IMG/VR virus record: IMGVR_UViG_3300008262_002531
Location: 1 to 21,191 of that record
Strand: one strand, 5' to 3'
Origin: a virus
DNA length: 21,191 nucleotides
Position 1 is the first letter of the stretch. Each line of letters begins with the position of its first letter. The notes below the pieces were generated by a model, which did no database searches, was not told the origin of the DNA, and was given only the letters and a program-made list of their open reading frames with translations. A program made the translations under genes and the position numbers. Positions 6,803 to 14,104 of this stretch are shown piece by piece.

Positions 6803-7513
6803 TTAACGACTACGTGCAAAAGATTTCACATCACCGACTGTGAAAGAATCACGACCTTTGCTTTTTGCATATAATGGATTTTGTTTCCACACTAAATGCA
6901 TACTTAGGCCTGATGGTTTTCCGTTAGGCAACATCAACATTCCGCCGCCTTTCTTTCCTAAAACTGTGCTGTCAGAAGAGTTTGCAAATGCTGGCATAAA
7001 TGTTCTCATTGAAATCATTCCAGCATCGTCTCCAGGCTTTACACCTACTTTTTTATAAAATTTATAAACATAGTCTAACTGTTGTAAAGCAGTCATTCTG
7101 CCTAATTCTTCTCTGCTTGTTCCTAGACTACGAGCTGTGTCCCTTGTAAACCCAATAAGGCCAATTGAAACTCCAAACGGATCTTTAGAGTCAGGTTTAA
7201 ATGTTCCAGCTGTTTCAGTTTTTATAATTTTATAAAGGTCTTCATATCTTACCCCAAGTGCATCAGCAATTTTTCTTAGTTTAGTGTGAAAGTCCTTATC
7301 TTGAGGTGCAGTTGCATCTTTAGCAGTACCTGGTGTAGATTTTGTAGCAGGTGTGGGTGTAGTTGACGTTGCAGGTTTATCAGTTTTTTCTGGTGATGTA
7401 ATTGATTGAATCTTTTGCTTTATTGCTCCCCATGCATCTAACCCAGATGGACCAACACCTAACATTTGTCTCATTACTGTATCTAAATCTTCTGTAAATT
7501 CTTTATATCTCAT
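6803..7513 (-). CDS. SLT-type lytic transglycosylase-like protein with MRYKEF leader
   Basis: 236 residues. Residues 1-30 are a leader starting MRYKEFTEDL. A Pro/Thr/Ser/Lys-rich linker follows (about 38-72), then a lysozyme-like domain: LGVRYEDLYKIIKTETAGTF with the likely catalytic Glu100, SIGLIGFTRDTARSLGTS, and MTALQQLDYVYKFY, as in SLT or phage tail/internal muralytic domains. It should cleave the glycan strands of peptidoglycan. There is no signal peptide, so delivery with the virion is more likely than Sec export. It sits 3 nt after the M23 peptidase gene, whose product has the same plan (MR leader, linker, enzyme). The two probably act together on the cell wall. Confidence 0.82.
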   Translation of the reverse strand: MRYKEFTEDLDTVMRQMLGVGPSGLDAWGAIKQKIQSITSPEKTDKPATSTTPTPATKSTPGTAKDATAPQDKDFHTKLRKIADALGVRYEDLYKIIKTETAGTFKPDSKDPFGVSIGLIGFTRDTARSLGTSREELGRMTALQQLDYVYKFYKKVGVKPGDDAGMISMRTFMPAFANSSDSTVLGKKGGGMLMLPNGKPSGLSMHLVWKQNPLYAKSKGRDSFTVGDVKSFARSR

Positions 7514-7516
7514 ATT

Positions 7517-8080
7517 TTAACCTACATTTTGCATTGGGTCAACTGGTTTGCCGGCAACATATTTAGACCAGTGTAAGTGCGGGCCAGTACTATATCCTGT
7601 GTTGCCACTTAAACCAACTACCTGACCTCGTTTAACTTTGTCGCCAGGTTTTACTTTAGTTGCACTTAAATGCATCAACTTGTGTTGAACATTTCCAGAA
7701 TTAATGGCTACCATGATGCCAGCATCGCCGCCCCATCCAGCCATCCAAACAACACCATCGTCGGGAGCAACAATAGGAGTTCCTACGGGCACACCAAAAT
7801 CTGTTCCGTAATGCATACCACTCTTTCGTCTTCCAAATCCACTGGTAATTGGGCCTTTAACTGGTAAGCCGCTTTTAACATCTGTCTGAACTATATTGTT
7901 TGATGTTGTTGGCGCATCTGTTCTAGGAGGTGTATTAGTCTTAGGATCAAACGGAGTATCTGTTTTAATTTCTGGATCTAAAGTTAGTCCCAGGGAACCT
8001 AACGACATAGGCGATTTGCCAATTAGACTGCCCATAACTTGGTCTAGAGTCATTTCATTACAAAATTCTCTGAATCGCAT
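7517..8080 (-). CDS. M23 (LytM-type) peptidoglycan endopeptidase with MRFREF leader
   Basis: 187 residues. The leader MRFREFCNEM is followed by a Pro/Thr-rich linker (about 35-66) and an M23 domain (70-187): ITSGFGRRKSGMHYGTDF with zinc ligands His90 and Asp94, MHLS with His137, and GPHLHWSKY with His168 and His170. Motif I is HxxxD and motif II HLH, so the zinc site is complete. It should cut peptide cross-bridges in peptidoglycan. Start and stop overlap as TAATG with the upstream 556-residue gene, and AGGAAGGG precedes the ATG. No signal peptide is visible. Together with the SLT gene it gives a glycan-plus-peptide cutting pair, probably used at DNA entry. Confidence 0.93.
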   Translation of the reverse strand: MRFREFCNEMTLDQVMGSLIGKSPMSLGSLGLTLDPEIKTDTPFDPKTNTPPRTDAPTTSNNIVQTDVKSGLPVKGPITSGFGRRKSGMHYGTDFGVPVGTPIVAPDDGVVWMAGWGGDAGIMVAINSGNVQHKLMHLSATKVKPGDKVKRGQVVGLSGNTGYSTGPHLHWSKYVAGKPVDPMQNVG

Positions 8081-9750
8081 TATTGTCCCTTCCTAGTACC
8101 ATAATCTGGCAAGGGTCCGCCATACTTCTTACCTTTGATTCTTTTTCCGCCCACTTTAATTCTAACAGAACTATTTCCATGGCCAATTAAGTGACTTTTT
8201 TCTCCGTCCCTTGCTCTGAGCCCTTGACTCTTACATGAAGCTAGATTGCTTGCTCCAAGATCATCATCTGGTTTAGAGCTCTTACAAAGTTGTCTGCTGG
8301 CTTTTTCTAAAATGCTGTCCATCTCTGCAAGGTCCAACATCTTGCCTTTGTTTTTAACATTACCCTGGTAACTTGTTCCATCCTCCTGGGCTTCTGCCAT
8401 ATCCCGTTTACTTCTATGTTGTCTATATGGATTAAGGAAATCTTTTTCCCATGTGCCTTCTTTCACAGCCCAGGCAAAATCTATAATGCGTCCTAAGCCT
8501 CCACCTATTTCACCAAACAAGTCACTAAGACGAAGTACTTCATTTGATGTGGCACCTGTGCCGTCTTGTATTAAACTAATGATCCAATCAGGATCATCAC
8601 CTTCAACAACTTCAGAATACTTGTCCCAAAGTTTTGGATTTTGCACAATGCGCTCACCAAGTCTACCTAATTTTTTAACTAAGGCAAATTCACGATCCAT
8701 AGGTTCAGCGTCTTCAGCCATATCCAACATCTTACCTTTGTGTTTAACATCACCTTGCTTCTCAGCTTTCTTTTTATCTTTGTGTGCGCCTGCACCACTT
8801 GTTGTTGCGTTCTTAGCTACAAAGTTGCGTGGCTTTGGAGATTGTTGTTGCTTTTGTGATTTAGCTTCCATTAAACCTTCGTTTTCCGGTTCGTAATACC
8901 AGCCCATGCCAGGAGAGTCGTTAAAATCTCTAGCAGCTTGTTGAGGATCATCAAATTTAAAATAAGCAATCTGTTTAAGTTCGCCGTCATAATCCCAATA
9001 GCCTTTGAACACCCCAGTCTTTTCATTAAAGTCTTCTTTGTCAAAGTGATCTGCTTCAAACTTTCCAAAGAAGTCTATGCTACGATTATAATATTCTGGG
9101 TTAGGTCTGCTGTAAGGATCATCGCCAGGATCATTGTCGCCCCAGGGATCTTTACCGGGTGTTTTAGGACCACGCGGAGGTTTCATACCCCCATTATCAA
9201 CAGGTGCAAACTCACTTACTTTTTGTTTAGGTTTCTTGCCTGCTTTCTTCATTGAGATAGCAATAGCTGCTTGTTGTGCGGCGTTAGCTGCTTCATCCAT
9301 ACTTTCTTTAGGTACACAGTTGGGTACGGTACGACCGCCTTTCTTTTTTGTTCCTACTGGATGATAACCTTTCCAGCATGGGTTACTATTCTTAAGAGTC
9401 TTTTTCTTTGCTTCTTCTAACTGTTGTTCAATTTCTTGAATGCTCTGTTCTATACTTTCGCAATTCCAACGACGTAGTGCTTTATTGATTGGGCTATCTG
9501 GATCTCGCTTGGTTTTCGCACTCGCATGGGCCTTCTTCATTCCGCTCATACGAGAACAAAAGCTCTTACGGCGCTTGGCACTTTTACTGCCTTTTTTTAA
9601 TTTGCTAGGCTTTGTGGTTACGGCAGTTTTAAGTTTACTGCCTGGATTTTCACGACGATAGGCTTTGACGGCTTTGTTACTCATGCCGTCAGTCTTGTCG
9701 CTTTTGTTTACTTTTTGCCAGTCTTCGTTTAGTATATCTTTTGCTCGCAT
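8080..9750 (-). CDS. Modular basic protein with repeated E-A / M-A-E sites, probably internal virion protein
   Basis: 556 residues. The start is MRAKDILNED. A highly basic part (25-95) ends in the module RRKSFCSRMSGMKK then DPDSPINKALRRWNC, and NPCWKGYHPVGTKKKGG follows (123-139); I recall both modules from T4-like marine phages. Residues 178-293 form an acidic, aromatic domain. GDVKHKGKMLDMAE (333-346) recurs as GNVKNKGKMLDLAE (463-476). Hydrophobic-x-Glu sites, often followed by Ala, separate modules: QLEEA (110-114), MDEAA (151-155), LMEAK (293-297) and DMAEA (450-454). These resemble T4 prohead-protease sites. The C-terminal 75 residues have three Cys/Lys-rich motifs and end in a basic tail. 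It is first in a run with the M23 and SLT genes, behind a late octamer. The enzymatic function is unknown; a DNA-bound, processed head protein fits best. Confidence 0.75.
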   Translation of the reverse strand: MRAKDILNEDWQKVNKSDKTDGMSNKAVKAYRRENPGSKLKTAVTTKPSKLKKGSKSAKRRKSFCSRMSGMKKAHASAKTKRDPDSPINKALRRWNCESIEQSIQEIEQQLEEAKKKTLKNSNPCWKGYHPVGTKKKGGRTVPNCVPKESMDEAANAAQQAAIAISMKKAGKKPKQKVSEFAPVDNGGMKPPRGPKTPGKDPWGDNDPGDDPYSRPNPEYYNRSIDFFGKFEADHFDKEDFNEKTGVFKGYWDYDGELKQIAYFKFDDPQQAARDFNDSPGMGWYYEPENEGLMEAKSQKQQQSPKPRNFVAKNATTSGAGAHKDKKKAEKQGDVKHKGKMLDMAEDAEPMDREFALVKKLGRLGERIVQNPKLWDKYSEVVEGDDPDWIISLIQDGTGATSNEVLRLSDLFGEIGGGLGRIIDFAWAVKEGTWEKDFLNPYRQHRSKRDMAEAQEDGTSYQGNVKNKGKMLDLAEMDSILEKASRQLCKSSKPDDDLGASNLASCKSQGLRARDGEKSHLIGHGNSSVRIKVGGKRIKGKKYGGPLPDYGTRKGQ

Positions 9751-9772
9751 AGTCCATGCCCTAGTAATAGTG

Positions 9773-9780
9773 TATTTATT
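9773..9780 (-). promoter_or_regulatory. Late promoter octamer (AATAAATA) for the 556-residue / M23 / SLT run
   Basis: AATAAATA on the minus strand lies 22 nt upstream of the ATG at 9750. It fits NATAAATA, and its predicted start near 9767 leaves a short leader with AGGG. Three genes follow without a terminator. Confidence 0.6.
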
Positions 9781-9784
9781 ACTA

Positions 9785-10603
9785 TTACTGAGCTAGGAAC
9801 TCAAATACATTGAGCCATTTACGTTTGCCAATTGTAGCTTTAAGATTAGTTAAATCAGCTTTAGTTGAGTGTCTAAAGCGGGTAAGTTCAACTTGAGGAA
9901 CTGGTTCGAACTCAATAGGAACATCTTCTTGTTCTGCTATTTCTTCTGCTATATCTAAAAAACTGTGTGTAAGCCCGCTACCAACATTCCAAATTCCAGA
10001 CCCATTAACTTGTTTAATGAAGTCAATGTGCAAACGGCATATATCGCCAACCCAAGTCCAATCACGACGAACATGTTCAGCGTTCTCCCATACAGTAATT
10101 TTACCCTCTTTGCGAGCTTGCTGGCGCCACTTGTGTATAGCGTTGGCTCGTTTGCCGCGTAAGTGCATGTATTTTCCGTATACGTTAAAGTAACGGAAAC
10201 CTTGAACCATTATAGTAAGTTTTTGTTGAAACACCCAACGATCAAATAGATACTTGCTCCAAGCATAAGGAGTCTGTGGATGACAAGCAGAGTGTTCACT
10301 AAAGTCTTTTGTATCGCCATAAACTGAACTTGAACTTGCGTATTGTAAATGTACACCGTGTTTATTACATTCATTAAACAGCCATTGACTGAATTCAAAA
10401 TTCTGTTTTAGGATGGCATCCACATCTGTGCATGTCATATCTGCAATAGCACCTAAATGTATAACCCAATCATACGAGTGAACATCAGGATAGTTTAGCG
10501 GATCCCATTCCCATCCGTCTACGTGCCAGCCTTCTTCTGCTGCACACCAGGCCAACATGTTGCGCCCAATAAAGCCTTCATGGCCAGTTATTAGAATTCT
10601 CAT
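9785..10603 (-). CDS. NAD(P)-dependent sugar epimerase, HldD-like extended SDR
   Basis: 272 residues. MRILITGHEGFIGRNM carries the Rossmann GxxGFIG (residues 7-13). ASSSSVYGD (89-97) supplies the catalytic Ser, and YAWSK gives Tyr113 and Lys117. FRYFNVYGKY (about 136-145) is close to the signature of ADP-L-glycero-D-manno-heptose 6-epimerase (HldD). The C-terminal part has WTWVGDICR and IWNVGSGL, as in extended SDR epimerases. At about 40 residues shorter than HldD, it may be a compact relative acting on another nucleotide sugar. It would modify LPS or glycan precursors in the cytosol. A CATAAATA octamer lies 17 nt upstream and AGAGG precedes the ATG. Confidence 0.87.
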   Translation of the reverse strand: MRILITGHEGFIGRNMLAWCAAEEGWHVDGWEWDPLNYPDVHSYDWVIHLGAIADMTCTDVDAILKQNFEFSQWLFNECNKHGVHLQYASSSSVYGDTKDFSEHSACHPQTPYAWSKYLFDRWVFQQKLTIMVQGFRYFNVYGKYMHLRGKRANAIHKWRQQARKEGKITVWENAEHVRRDWTWVGDICRLHIDFIKQVNGSGIWNVGSGLTHSFLDIAEEIAEQEDVPIEFEPVPQVELTRFRHSTKADLTNLKATIGKRKWLNVFEFLAQ

Positions 10604-10620
10604 ATATACCTCTTACTGGG

Positions 10621-10628
10621 TATTTATG
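10621..10628 (-). promoter_or_regulatory. Late promoter octamer (CATAAATA) for the epimerase
   Basis: CATAAATA on the minus strand lies 17 nt before the epimerase ATG and overlaps the last codons of the HNH gene upstream. The predicted start near 10615 leaves a short leader with AGAGG. It is the last late octamer seen going right; none was noticed from here to the right edge. Confidence 0.65.
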
Positions 10629-11076
10629 AAGCAGACCCTTTGAGGTAATCCTTTTCTTTATAAGTCTTAATCATATGGCAACGGCAACACAATGTTTGGA
10701 TATTTTCTGCTGTATCTGCTCCACCATCGCTTTTACGCTCCAAGTGGTCTCCATGCATCACTCCTCGCATACAACGTAACTTATGGAATGGATCTTCAAT
10801 GTCATCAAACTGTGGATCAATACGTGGATCGTATTTGCAACACTCGCATACCCATCCACGATAGAATGTATGTGGGCGGTCTGCTTTACCCATACCGCCA
10901 TACTCTGCAAGTTGTAACTGATGTTCACGGCAGTAACCGTCACTGCCCGGGCCATCAAAGATTGTGATATCGTTATCACAATCTTCTAACTTACACTTAC
11001 ATTGTAGGCGATACTGTTCCTTGAGGATACTTTGACTTTTAAGTTTATCCTTGCTTGGATCACGTAGCGTAGACAT
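10624..11076 (-). CDS. HNH endonuclease with extra Cys clusters
   Basis: 150 residues from the ATG at 11076, which has AAGGAC upstream and lies 1 nt from the previous stop; the longer frame would overlap that gene. The N-terminal half has a Cys/His cluster CKCKLEDCDN and GYCREHQLQL. Then come WVCECCKYDPR and the core RGVMHGDHLERKSDGGADTAENIQTLCCRCHMIKT, with Asp-His, Asn and a CxxC-His zinc site as in HNH nucleases. It probably cuts double-stranded DNA. It ends a run with a ParB-like gene and a DNA methyltransferase, so it could be the cutting partner of a modification enzyme or simply a free-standing homing nuclease. The spacing (1-2 nt between the three genes) shows one transcript. Confidence 0.85.
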   Translation of the reverse strand: MSTLRDPSKDKLKSQSILKEQYRLQCKCKLEDCDNDITIFDGPGSDGYCREHQLQLAEYGGMGKADRPHTFYRGWVCECCKYDPRIDPQFDDIEDPFHKLRCMRGVMHGDHLERKSDGGADTAENIQTLCCRCHMIKTYKEKDYLKGSAS

Positions 11077-11077
11077 A

Positions 11078-12223
11078 TTACCACAAGTCCTTCTTAGCAA
11101 CAGTAAAACCGTTGTTAGCTGAATATGTAGGAACAGACAGCTTGGTACTCTTCTTAACCTGTGCAATCAAGAACGGAATACCAGTACGCATTTCTGAAGT
11201 AAAGCCGCGTAGGCCTGACTCAGCGTATGACTCTGGGTTAGCCTTCTTATACCATTCTTCGTAGGACATTTTAACTTTATCCCAAAACGGACCGTTAGGA
11301 CCAAAGTCGCCATCAAAGTATTCTTTTGTAAATGCTGCAAACTCTAGCAAGTATGCTTCGTCAACTGTAATGTTTTGTTCAAAACACAAGTTGAAGTATT
11401 CATACAACTGCCTAGCTTCTTTAGGTTCAACTGCACGTTCTTGATTTAGATAAGTCCAATACGTGGCAAACATTCGAGTAACTTCTGGATCCTTGCGGGT
11501 CTTCAAGCTCTTACTCATAAGTGTGTCAGCCAGCAAACTAAATGCACCTGGTTGGTCTTCATCGCCAAACTTACTGTGTGTAGCAAACAAGCCTGCTGAG
11601 GCAAGGTAGTCGTTCTTCTTAGCTGTGTCAGTCCATTCAGTGTCGTCTGCTCCGTCAACTTTAGAGCCGTATACCATCTGCTTATACTTGTCAATAAAGT
11701 CTAGTTCTTCTTTAGCATCGCCGTTCAACAAAATAAAGTTACGACGAATTTCTAGTTTGTGTTTTACGTTGTACACAACAACAGGAATCATTGTTTGTGC
11801 TGTACGTTCGCCAAACACTTTTGTAAGAATAATATACAAACTGATTGCGGTGTGCTGCCCGTCCCACGCAATATAGTAACCGGGCTTACTGGCATCTTCA
11901 TACACTTGAATTGCCATAGTCATTGTGCTACGGAAGTGTTGAAGAATGTTTAACACATGTCGCAGATTAAGACTGCGTTGCATTGTAGTATCAATTAGAA
12001 TTTTGTCCATTGGGACCATAATCGCTTTACACAACAACAAGTCTGTAAAGGTTGTCCACTCTTTATGTCGACGTTTGAATTCGTCAACTACACCAGTTAG
12101 TAGTCCAACAAATAGTGGCGCAGTTTTTAATGATTCAGCTAGGCGTTCTTGTAGTGTTACAAAGTGACTGTCTGATTTAAGATATTGCTCGTTGATTGTC
12201 TGAGCGTGAGTCTTCGTTGTCAT
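11078..12223 (-). CDS. ParB / DGQHR-superfamily protein
   Basis: 381 residues. The recognisable part lies at about 65-185: AIMVPMDKILIDTTMQRSLN, an acceptor-like beta strand, then YYIAWDGQHTAISLYII with DGQHT at 121-125, and a strand with IPVVVYNV. This order is that of ParB/Srx-like domains, and DGQHT is close to the DGQHR motif of DndB-type proteins in DNA phosphorothioation and related systems. The C-terminal 200 residues are helical and unassigned. AAAGGAAA precedes the ATG. It lies between a DNA methyltransferase (2-nt gap) and an HNH gene (1-nt gap), which suggests sensing or nicking of modified DNA, but no biochemical role can be read from the sequence. Confidence 0.65.
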   Translation of the reverse strand: MTTKTHAQTINEQYLKSDSHFVTLQERLAESLKTAPLFVGLLTGVVDEFKRRHKEWTTFTDLLLCKAIMVPMDKILIDTTMQRSLNLRHVLNILQHFRSTMTMAIQVYEDASKPGYYIAWDGQHTAISLYIILTKVFGERTAQTMIPVVVYNVKHKLEIRRNFILLNGDAKEELDFIDKYKQMVYGSKVDGADDTEWTDTAKKNDYLASAGLFATHSKFGDEDQPGAFSLLADTLMSKSLKTRKDPEVTRMFATYWTYLNQERAVEPKEARQLYEYFNLCFEQNITVDEAYLLEFAAFTKEYFDGDFGPNGPFWDKVKMSYEEWYKKANPESYAESGLRGFTSEMRTGIPFLIAQVKKSTKLSVPTYSANNGFTVAKKDLW

Positions 12224-12225
12224 AG

Positions 12226-13254
12226 TTAATTTCCTTTTGCGGGCTTCACTTGCCCTTGTTTGCGGCCTTCTCTTGGCCTTGTATACACAACACTATTATT
12301 GTGTATGTTGTAATTATATATTCTCTCTTTGTGTAACATCTTTAATGTAGGTTCAACGTAAAGTTCAAACCATGCATCCATATTATTACAACGAACCATG
12401 CATTGTGTAGGCTCGTCACAGTATGTTTCTAAATTAAAGTAAGGAGGACTACTAAAAGCTGCATCATAACTACCTGCTTCAGGATCAAACTCTTCACTGA
12501 CTGTGTGATGCATGTCACAAGTTGTGCCAATTGTTTCGTGTATCAGGTCACCCAGGGCAACTAATCCGTTATATGTTTTGGTATTTGGGTCTATGCCTGT
12601 GTAGTGATATCGCATGTTACTGGTCATTGCACCTATCATACGGCCACCATATCCACTACTAAAATCCAATACACGACCCCACATAGTAGGACAGATGTAT
12701 TCCCAAACAGCTTTGGCATTAAGTGGCTTGAAGTTTTGTATTGTGCCGCCGTTTACAAGTTCTAATGCACGACGAATATTTTGTGGAATAACTGCTTTAT
12801 CGCCTTCGTCCCTGTGTTCGTAGCAAATTTTAATTGCACGTTTTAGTTTGGCGTCGTTATGAAATCTGCTGTCTAGACTAATATGTTTGGCTCCTAGTGT
12901 ATATGCTTCTTGCATATTAGGAAACCAAAAACGACAAAAACTCAAACCGCCAGTAGCACCAACACTTATCTTTCCGTTGCGAACTTCAGTGTGTTGTTGA
13001 TTAACACTTCGTATTTCATCTTCGCAACCTTGTTGGCTATAATAGAATATTGGTAATATATCTTTGGATCTGTAGATATCGAATACTTGTTGTTGTAATT
13101 GTTGTTTACCAACTTCATCTCTGTTGAGCCATTCAGACTTTGAACAGGCTACCAGCTGATCTATTACATCTTCGTAACCAGTACTAATATCTGTAGCTGG
13201 CGAAAAATCCCATCTGTTGCAGATGTCTTTATGATATTCAGTCCAACTGCTCAT
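12226..13254 (-). CDS. DNA methyltransferase-like protein with SPPY motif
   Basis: 342 residues. The AdoMet-binding strand and loop are at 195-204 (VLDFSSGYGG, followed by RMIGA). GIDPNTKTYNG (220-230) is the acidic strand 2, and AAFSSPPYFNLETYC (265-279) holds the catalytic SPPY (269-272) typical of N4-cytosine or N6-adenine amino-methyltransferases. The N-terminal 180 residues are a target or accessory region. The tail after SPPY is short, about 70 residues ending KQGQVKPAKGN, and less conserved-looking than usual, so a C-terminal shortening is possible; I see no clear frameshift partner. The product probably methylates phage or host DNA. It lies adjacent to the ParB-like and HNH genes on the same transcript. 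Confidence 0.85.
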   Translation of the reverse strand: MSSWTEYHKDICNRWDFSPATDISTGYEDVIDQLVACSKSEWLNRDEVGKQQLQQQVFDIYRSKDILPIFYYSQQGCEDEIRSVNQQHTEVRNGKISVGATGGLSFCRFWFPNMQEAYTLGAKHISLDSRFHNDAKLKRAIKICYEHRDEGDKAVIPQNIRRALELVNGGTIQNFKPLNAKAVWEYICPTMWGRVLDFSSGYGGRMIGAMTSNMRYHYTGIDPNTKTYNGLVALGDLIHETIGTTCDMHHTVSEEFDPEAGSYDAAFSSPPYFNLETYCDEPTQCMVRCNNMDAWFELYVEPTLKMLHKERIYNYNIHNNSVVYTRPREGRKQGQVKPAKGN

Positions 13255-13437
13255 CTAGTTTGAGTCTGGTAGTCGTGAAAACCGAGATAAAAAAGCTGCC
13301 TGGCGACAAGAGTATTCTTGCAGAGTTTTTACATTAACGTAGTCTACCCATGGATCGTTTTCGTCGTCCTTGGTATAAACACCTTTAATTTTAAACACAT
13401 TGCCTTCATAACTCGTGTACATCTCATTTAACTTCAT
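13255..13437 (-). CDS. Small hypothetical protein
   Basis: 60 residues, starting MKLNEMYTSYEGNVFKIKGVY. It is acidic in the middle (KDDENDPWVDYVNV) and basic toward the end, consistent with a small beta-rich domain. AAGGAT precedes the ATG, the start overlaps the upstream membrane-protein stop as TAATG, and the stop abuts the methyltransferase start. This tight coupling supports a real gene. I do not recognise the family. Confidence 0.65.
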   Translation of the reverse strand: MKLNEMYTSYEGNVFKIKGVYTKDDENDPWVDYVNVKTLQEYSCRQAAFLSRFSRLPDSN

Positions 13438-13724
13438 TAAAGCATCCTTATCAATCCAATAGTATCAATGGTTACCAGCAAGAGGTAGTTAGCCAACATG
13501 CCAAACGATTTCCTAGTATAACTAGCCCAAGCATACATGGAACAGCCAGCAATCCAAATAGGATAAAGTACCAATAGTGGCGGATTAGGAACAGTTGCTG
13601 CCATAGTAATTGAACAACCAATTGAGATTGCCCAAGCCAAGACTTCAATGCAGAATCTAAACTTGTTTGATTTCCAGTCATCTCGTATCCAATCAAGTGT
13701 GGGTTTAAAAATTTTATCAATCAT
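13437..13724 (-). CDS. Conserved phage membrane protein, three predicted helices
   Basis: 95 residues. A cytosolic, charged N-terminus (FKPTLDWIRDDWKSNKFRF) precedes hydrophobic helices at about 24-44, 47-67 and 73-92, including WAISIGCSITMAATVPNPP and FGMLANYLLLVTIDT. I recall near-identical patterns from marine T4-like phages, always without a known function. The ATG lies only about 12 nt after the T-run of a strong terminator and has no ribosome binding site, so expression must come from read-through or from a promoter I cannot see. Confidence 0.8.
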   Translation of the reverse strand: MIDKIFKPTLDWIRDDWKSNKFRFCIEVLAWAISIGCSITMAATVPNPPLLVLYPIWIAGCSMYAWASYTRKSFGMLANYLLLVTIDTIGLIRML

Positions 13725-13735
13725 ATTGTATGTAT

Positions 13736-13764
13736 AAAAAAAGCCCCAGCATGTGGGGCTTTTT
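13736..13764 (-). terminator. Intrinsic terminator, probably usable on both strands
   Basis: The stem arms GCCCCA and TGGGGC enclose a GCATG loop (13743-13759) and can be extended by A/T pairs. On the minus strand seven T follow the stem; on the plus strand five T follow. It ends the transcript of the winged-helix-like gene at 13794-14066 and stands directly before the membrane-protein gene. Confidence 0.88.
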
Positions 13765-13771
13765 GACTTTG

Positions 13772-13801
13772 GGATAGGCCTATCCTCTTTAAATTAAAGA
13801 G
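13772..13801. repeat. Two adjacent perfect palindromes between stop codon and terminator
   Basis: GGATAGGCCTATCC (13772-13785) is a 14-bp perfect palindrome. CTCTTTAA at 13785-13792 and TTAAAGAG at 13794-13801 form a second one around a single central base, and it includes the stop codon of the gene at 13794-14066. With the terminator this makes three hairpins in about 65 nt. Confidence 0.75.
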
Positions 13802-14066
13802 TGATACCCATTGCCTTTGCTTTGTAACCAAGCGCCACGATTTCACGTGAAGGCTTACCCATGACATACTCAGTAACAGTAACACCGTTACCTGCTGTGC
13901 GGCTGTTTGTGTAAACAGCGTAACCGTTCTTACGAATACGGCTTGCTTCAGCAGCCAAGTTCTTAACACCAAAACGCTTTTGCGCTGTTGATGCGGTCAA
14001 TGCTTCACCGTTGTAAAGTGCATTGAAAACTTTGTAAGTTTTTGTTTCTGGATTAAAAAATTTCAT
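13794..14066 (-). CDS. Small winged-helix-like DNA-binding protein
   Basis: 90 residues. It starts MKFFNPETKTYKVFNALYNG. ALTASTAQKRFGVKNLAAEA (about 22-41) looks like a helix-turn-helix, followed by SRIRKNGYAVYTNSRTA as a wing and GVTVTEYVMGKPSREIVALGY. I recall this family as common in T4-like marine phages. It should bind DNA as a small regulator or architectural protein. AGAGGAAA precedes the ATG, a sigma70-type promoter lies 46 nt upstream, and a dyad sits in the leader, so autoregulation is possible. It ends at a strong terminator, which makes it a one-gene early unit or the last gene of the unit upstream. Confidence 0.82.
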   Translation of the reverse strand: MKFFNPETKTYKVFNALYNGEALTASTAQKRFGVKNLAAEASRIRKNGYAVYTNSRTAGNGVTVTEYVMGKPSREIVALGYKAKAMGITL

Positions 14067-14089
14067 TTGTATTTCCTCTTTTAGTTTAT

Positions 14090-14104
14090 GCTGTAATTAA
14101 CAGC
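14090..14104 (-). repeat. Imperfect dyad in the leader of the winged-helix-like gene
   Basis: GCTGTTAATTACAGC on the minus strand has 5-bp arms GCTGT and ACAGC around TAATT. It starts at the predicted transcription start of the promoter at 14112-14140, a typical operator position. As RNA it would be a weak hairpin at the 5' end. Confidence 0.45.

Noticed and set aside
8453-8896. Plus-strand open frame of 147 codons
   Set aside because: It is the antisense shadow of the 556-residue gene, with a low-complexity Ser/Pro/Phe composition and no ribosome binding site.
10692-10967. Plus-strand open frame of 91 codons opposite the HNH gene
   Set aside because: The HNH frame on the other strand has full zinc and HNH motifs; the plus frame shows none.
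12226-12370. Frameshift at the end of the methyltransferase
   Set aside because: The short tail made me look for a continuation in other frames, but none carries recognisable methyltransferase sequence and the stop is well placed before the next ribosome binding site.
13725-13742. TATACA or TACAAT in front of the membrane-protein ATG as a sigma70 -10
   Set aside because: No -35 at 16-18 bp; that position is occupied by the terminator stem.
13721-13972. Minus-strand open frame of 83 codons across the terminator
   Set aside because: It would read through the terminator hairpin and overlaps the well-supported gene at 13794-14066 in another frame; its composition looks like a shadow.
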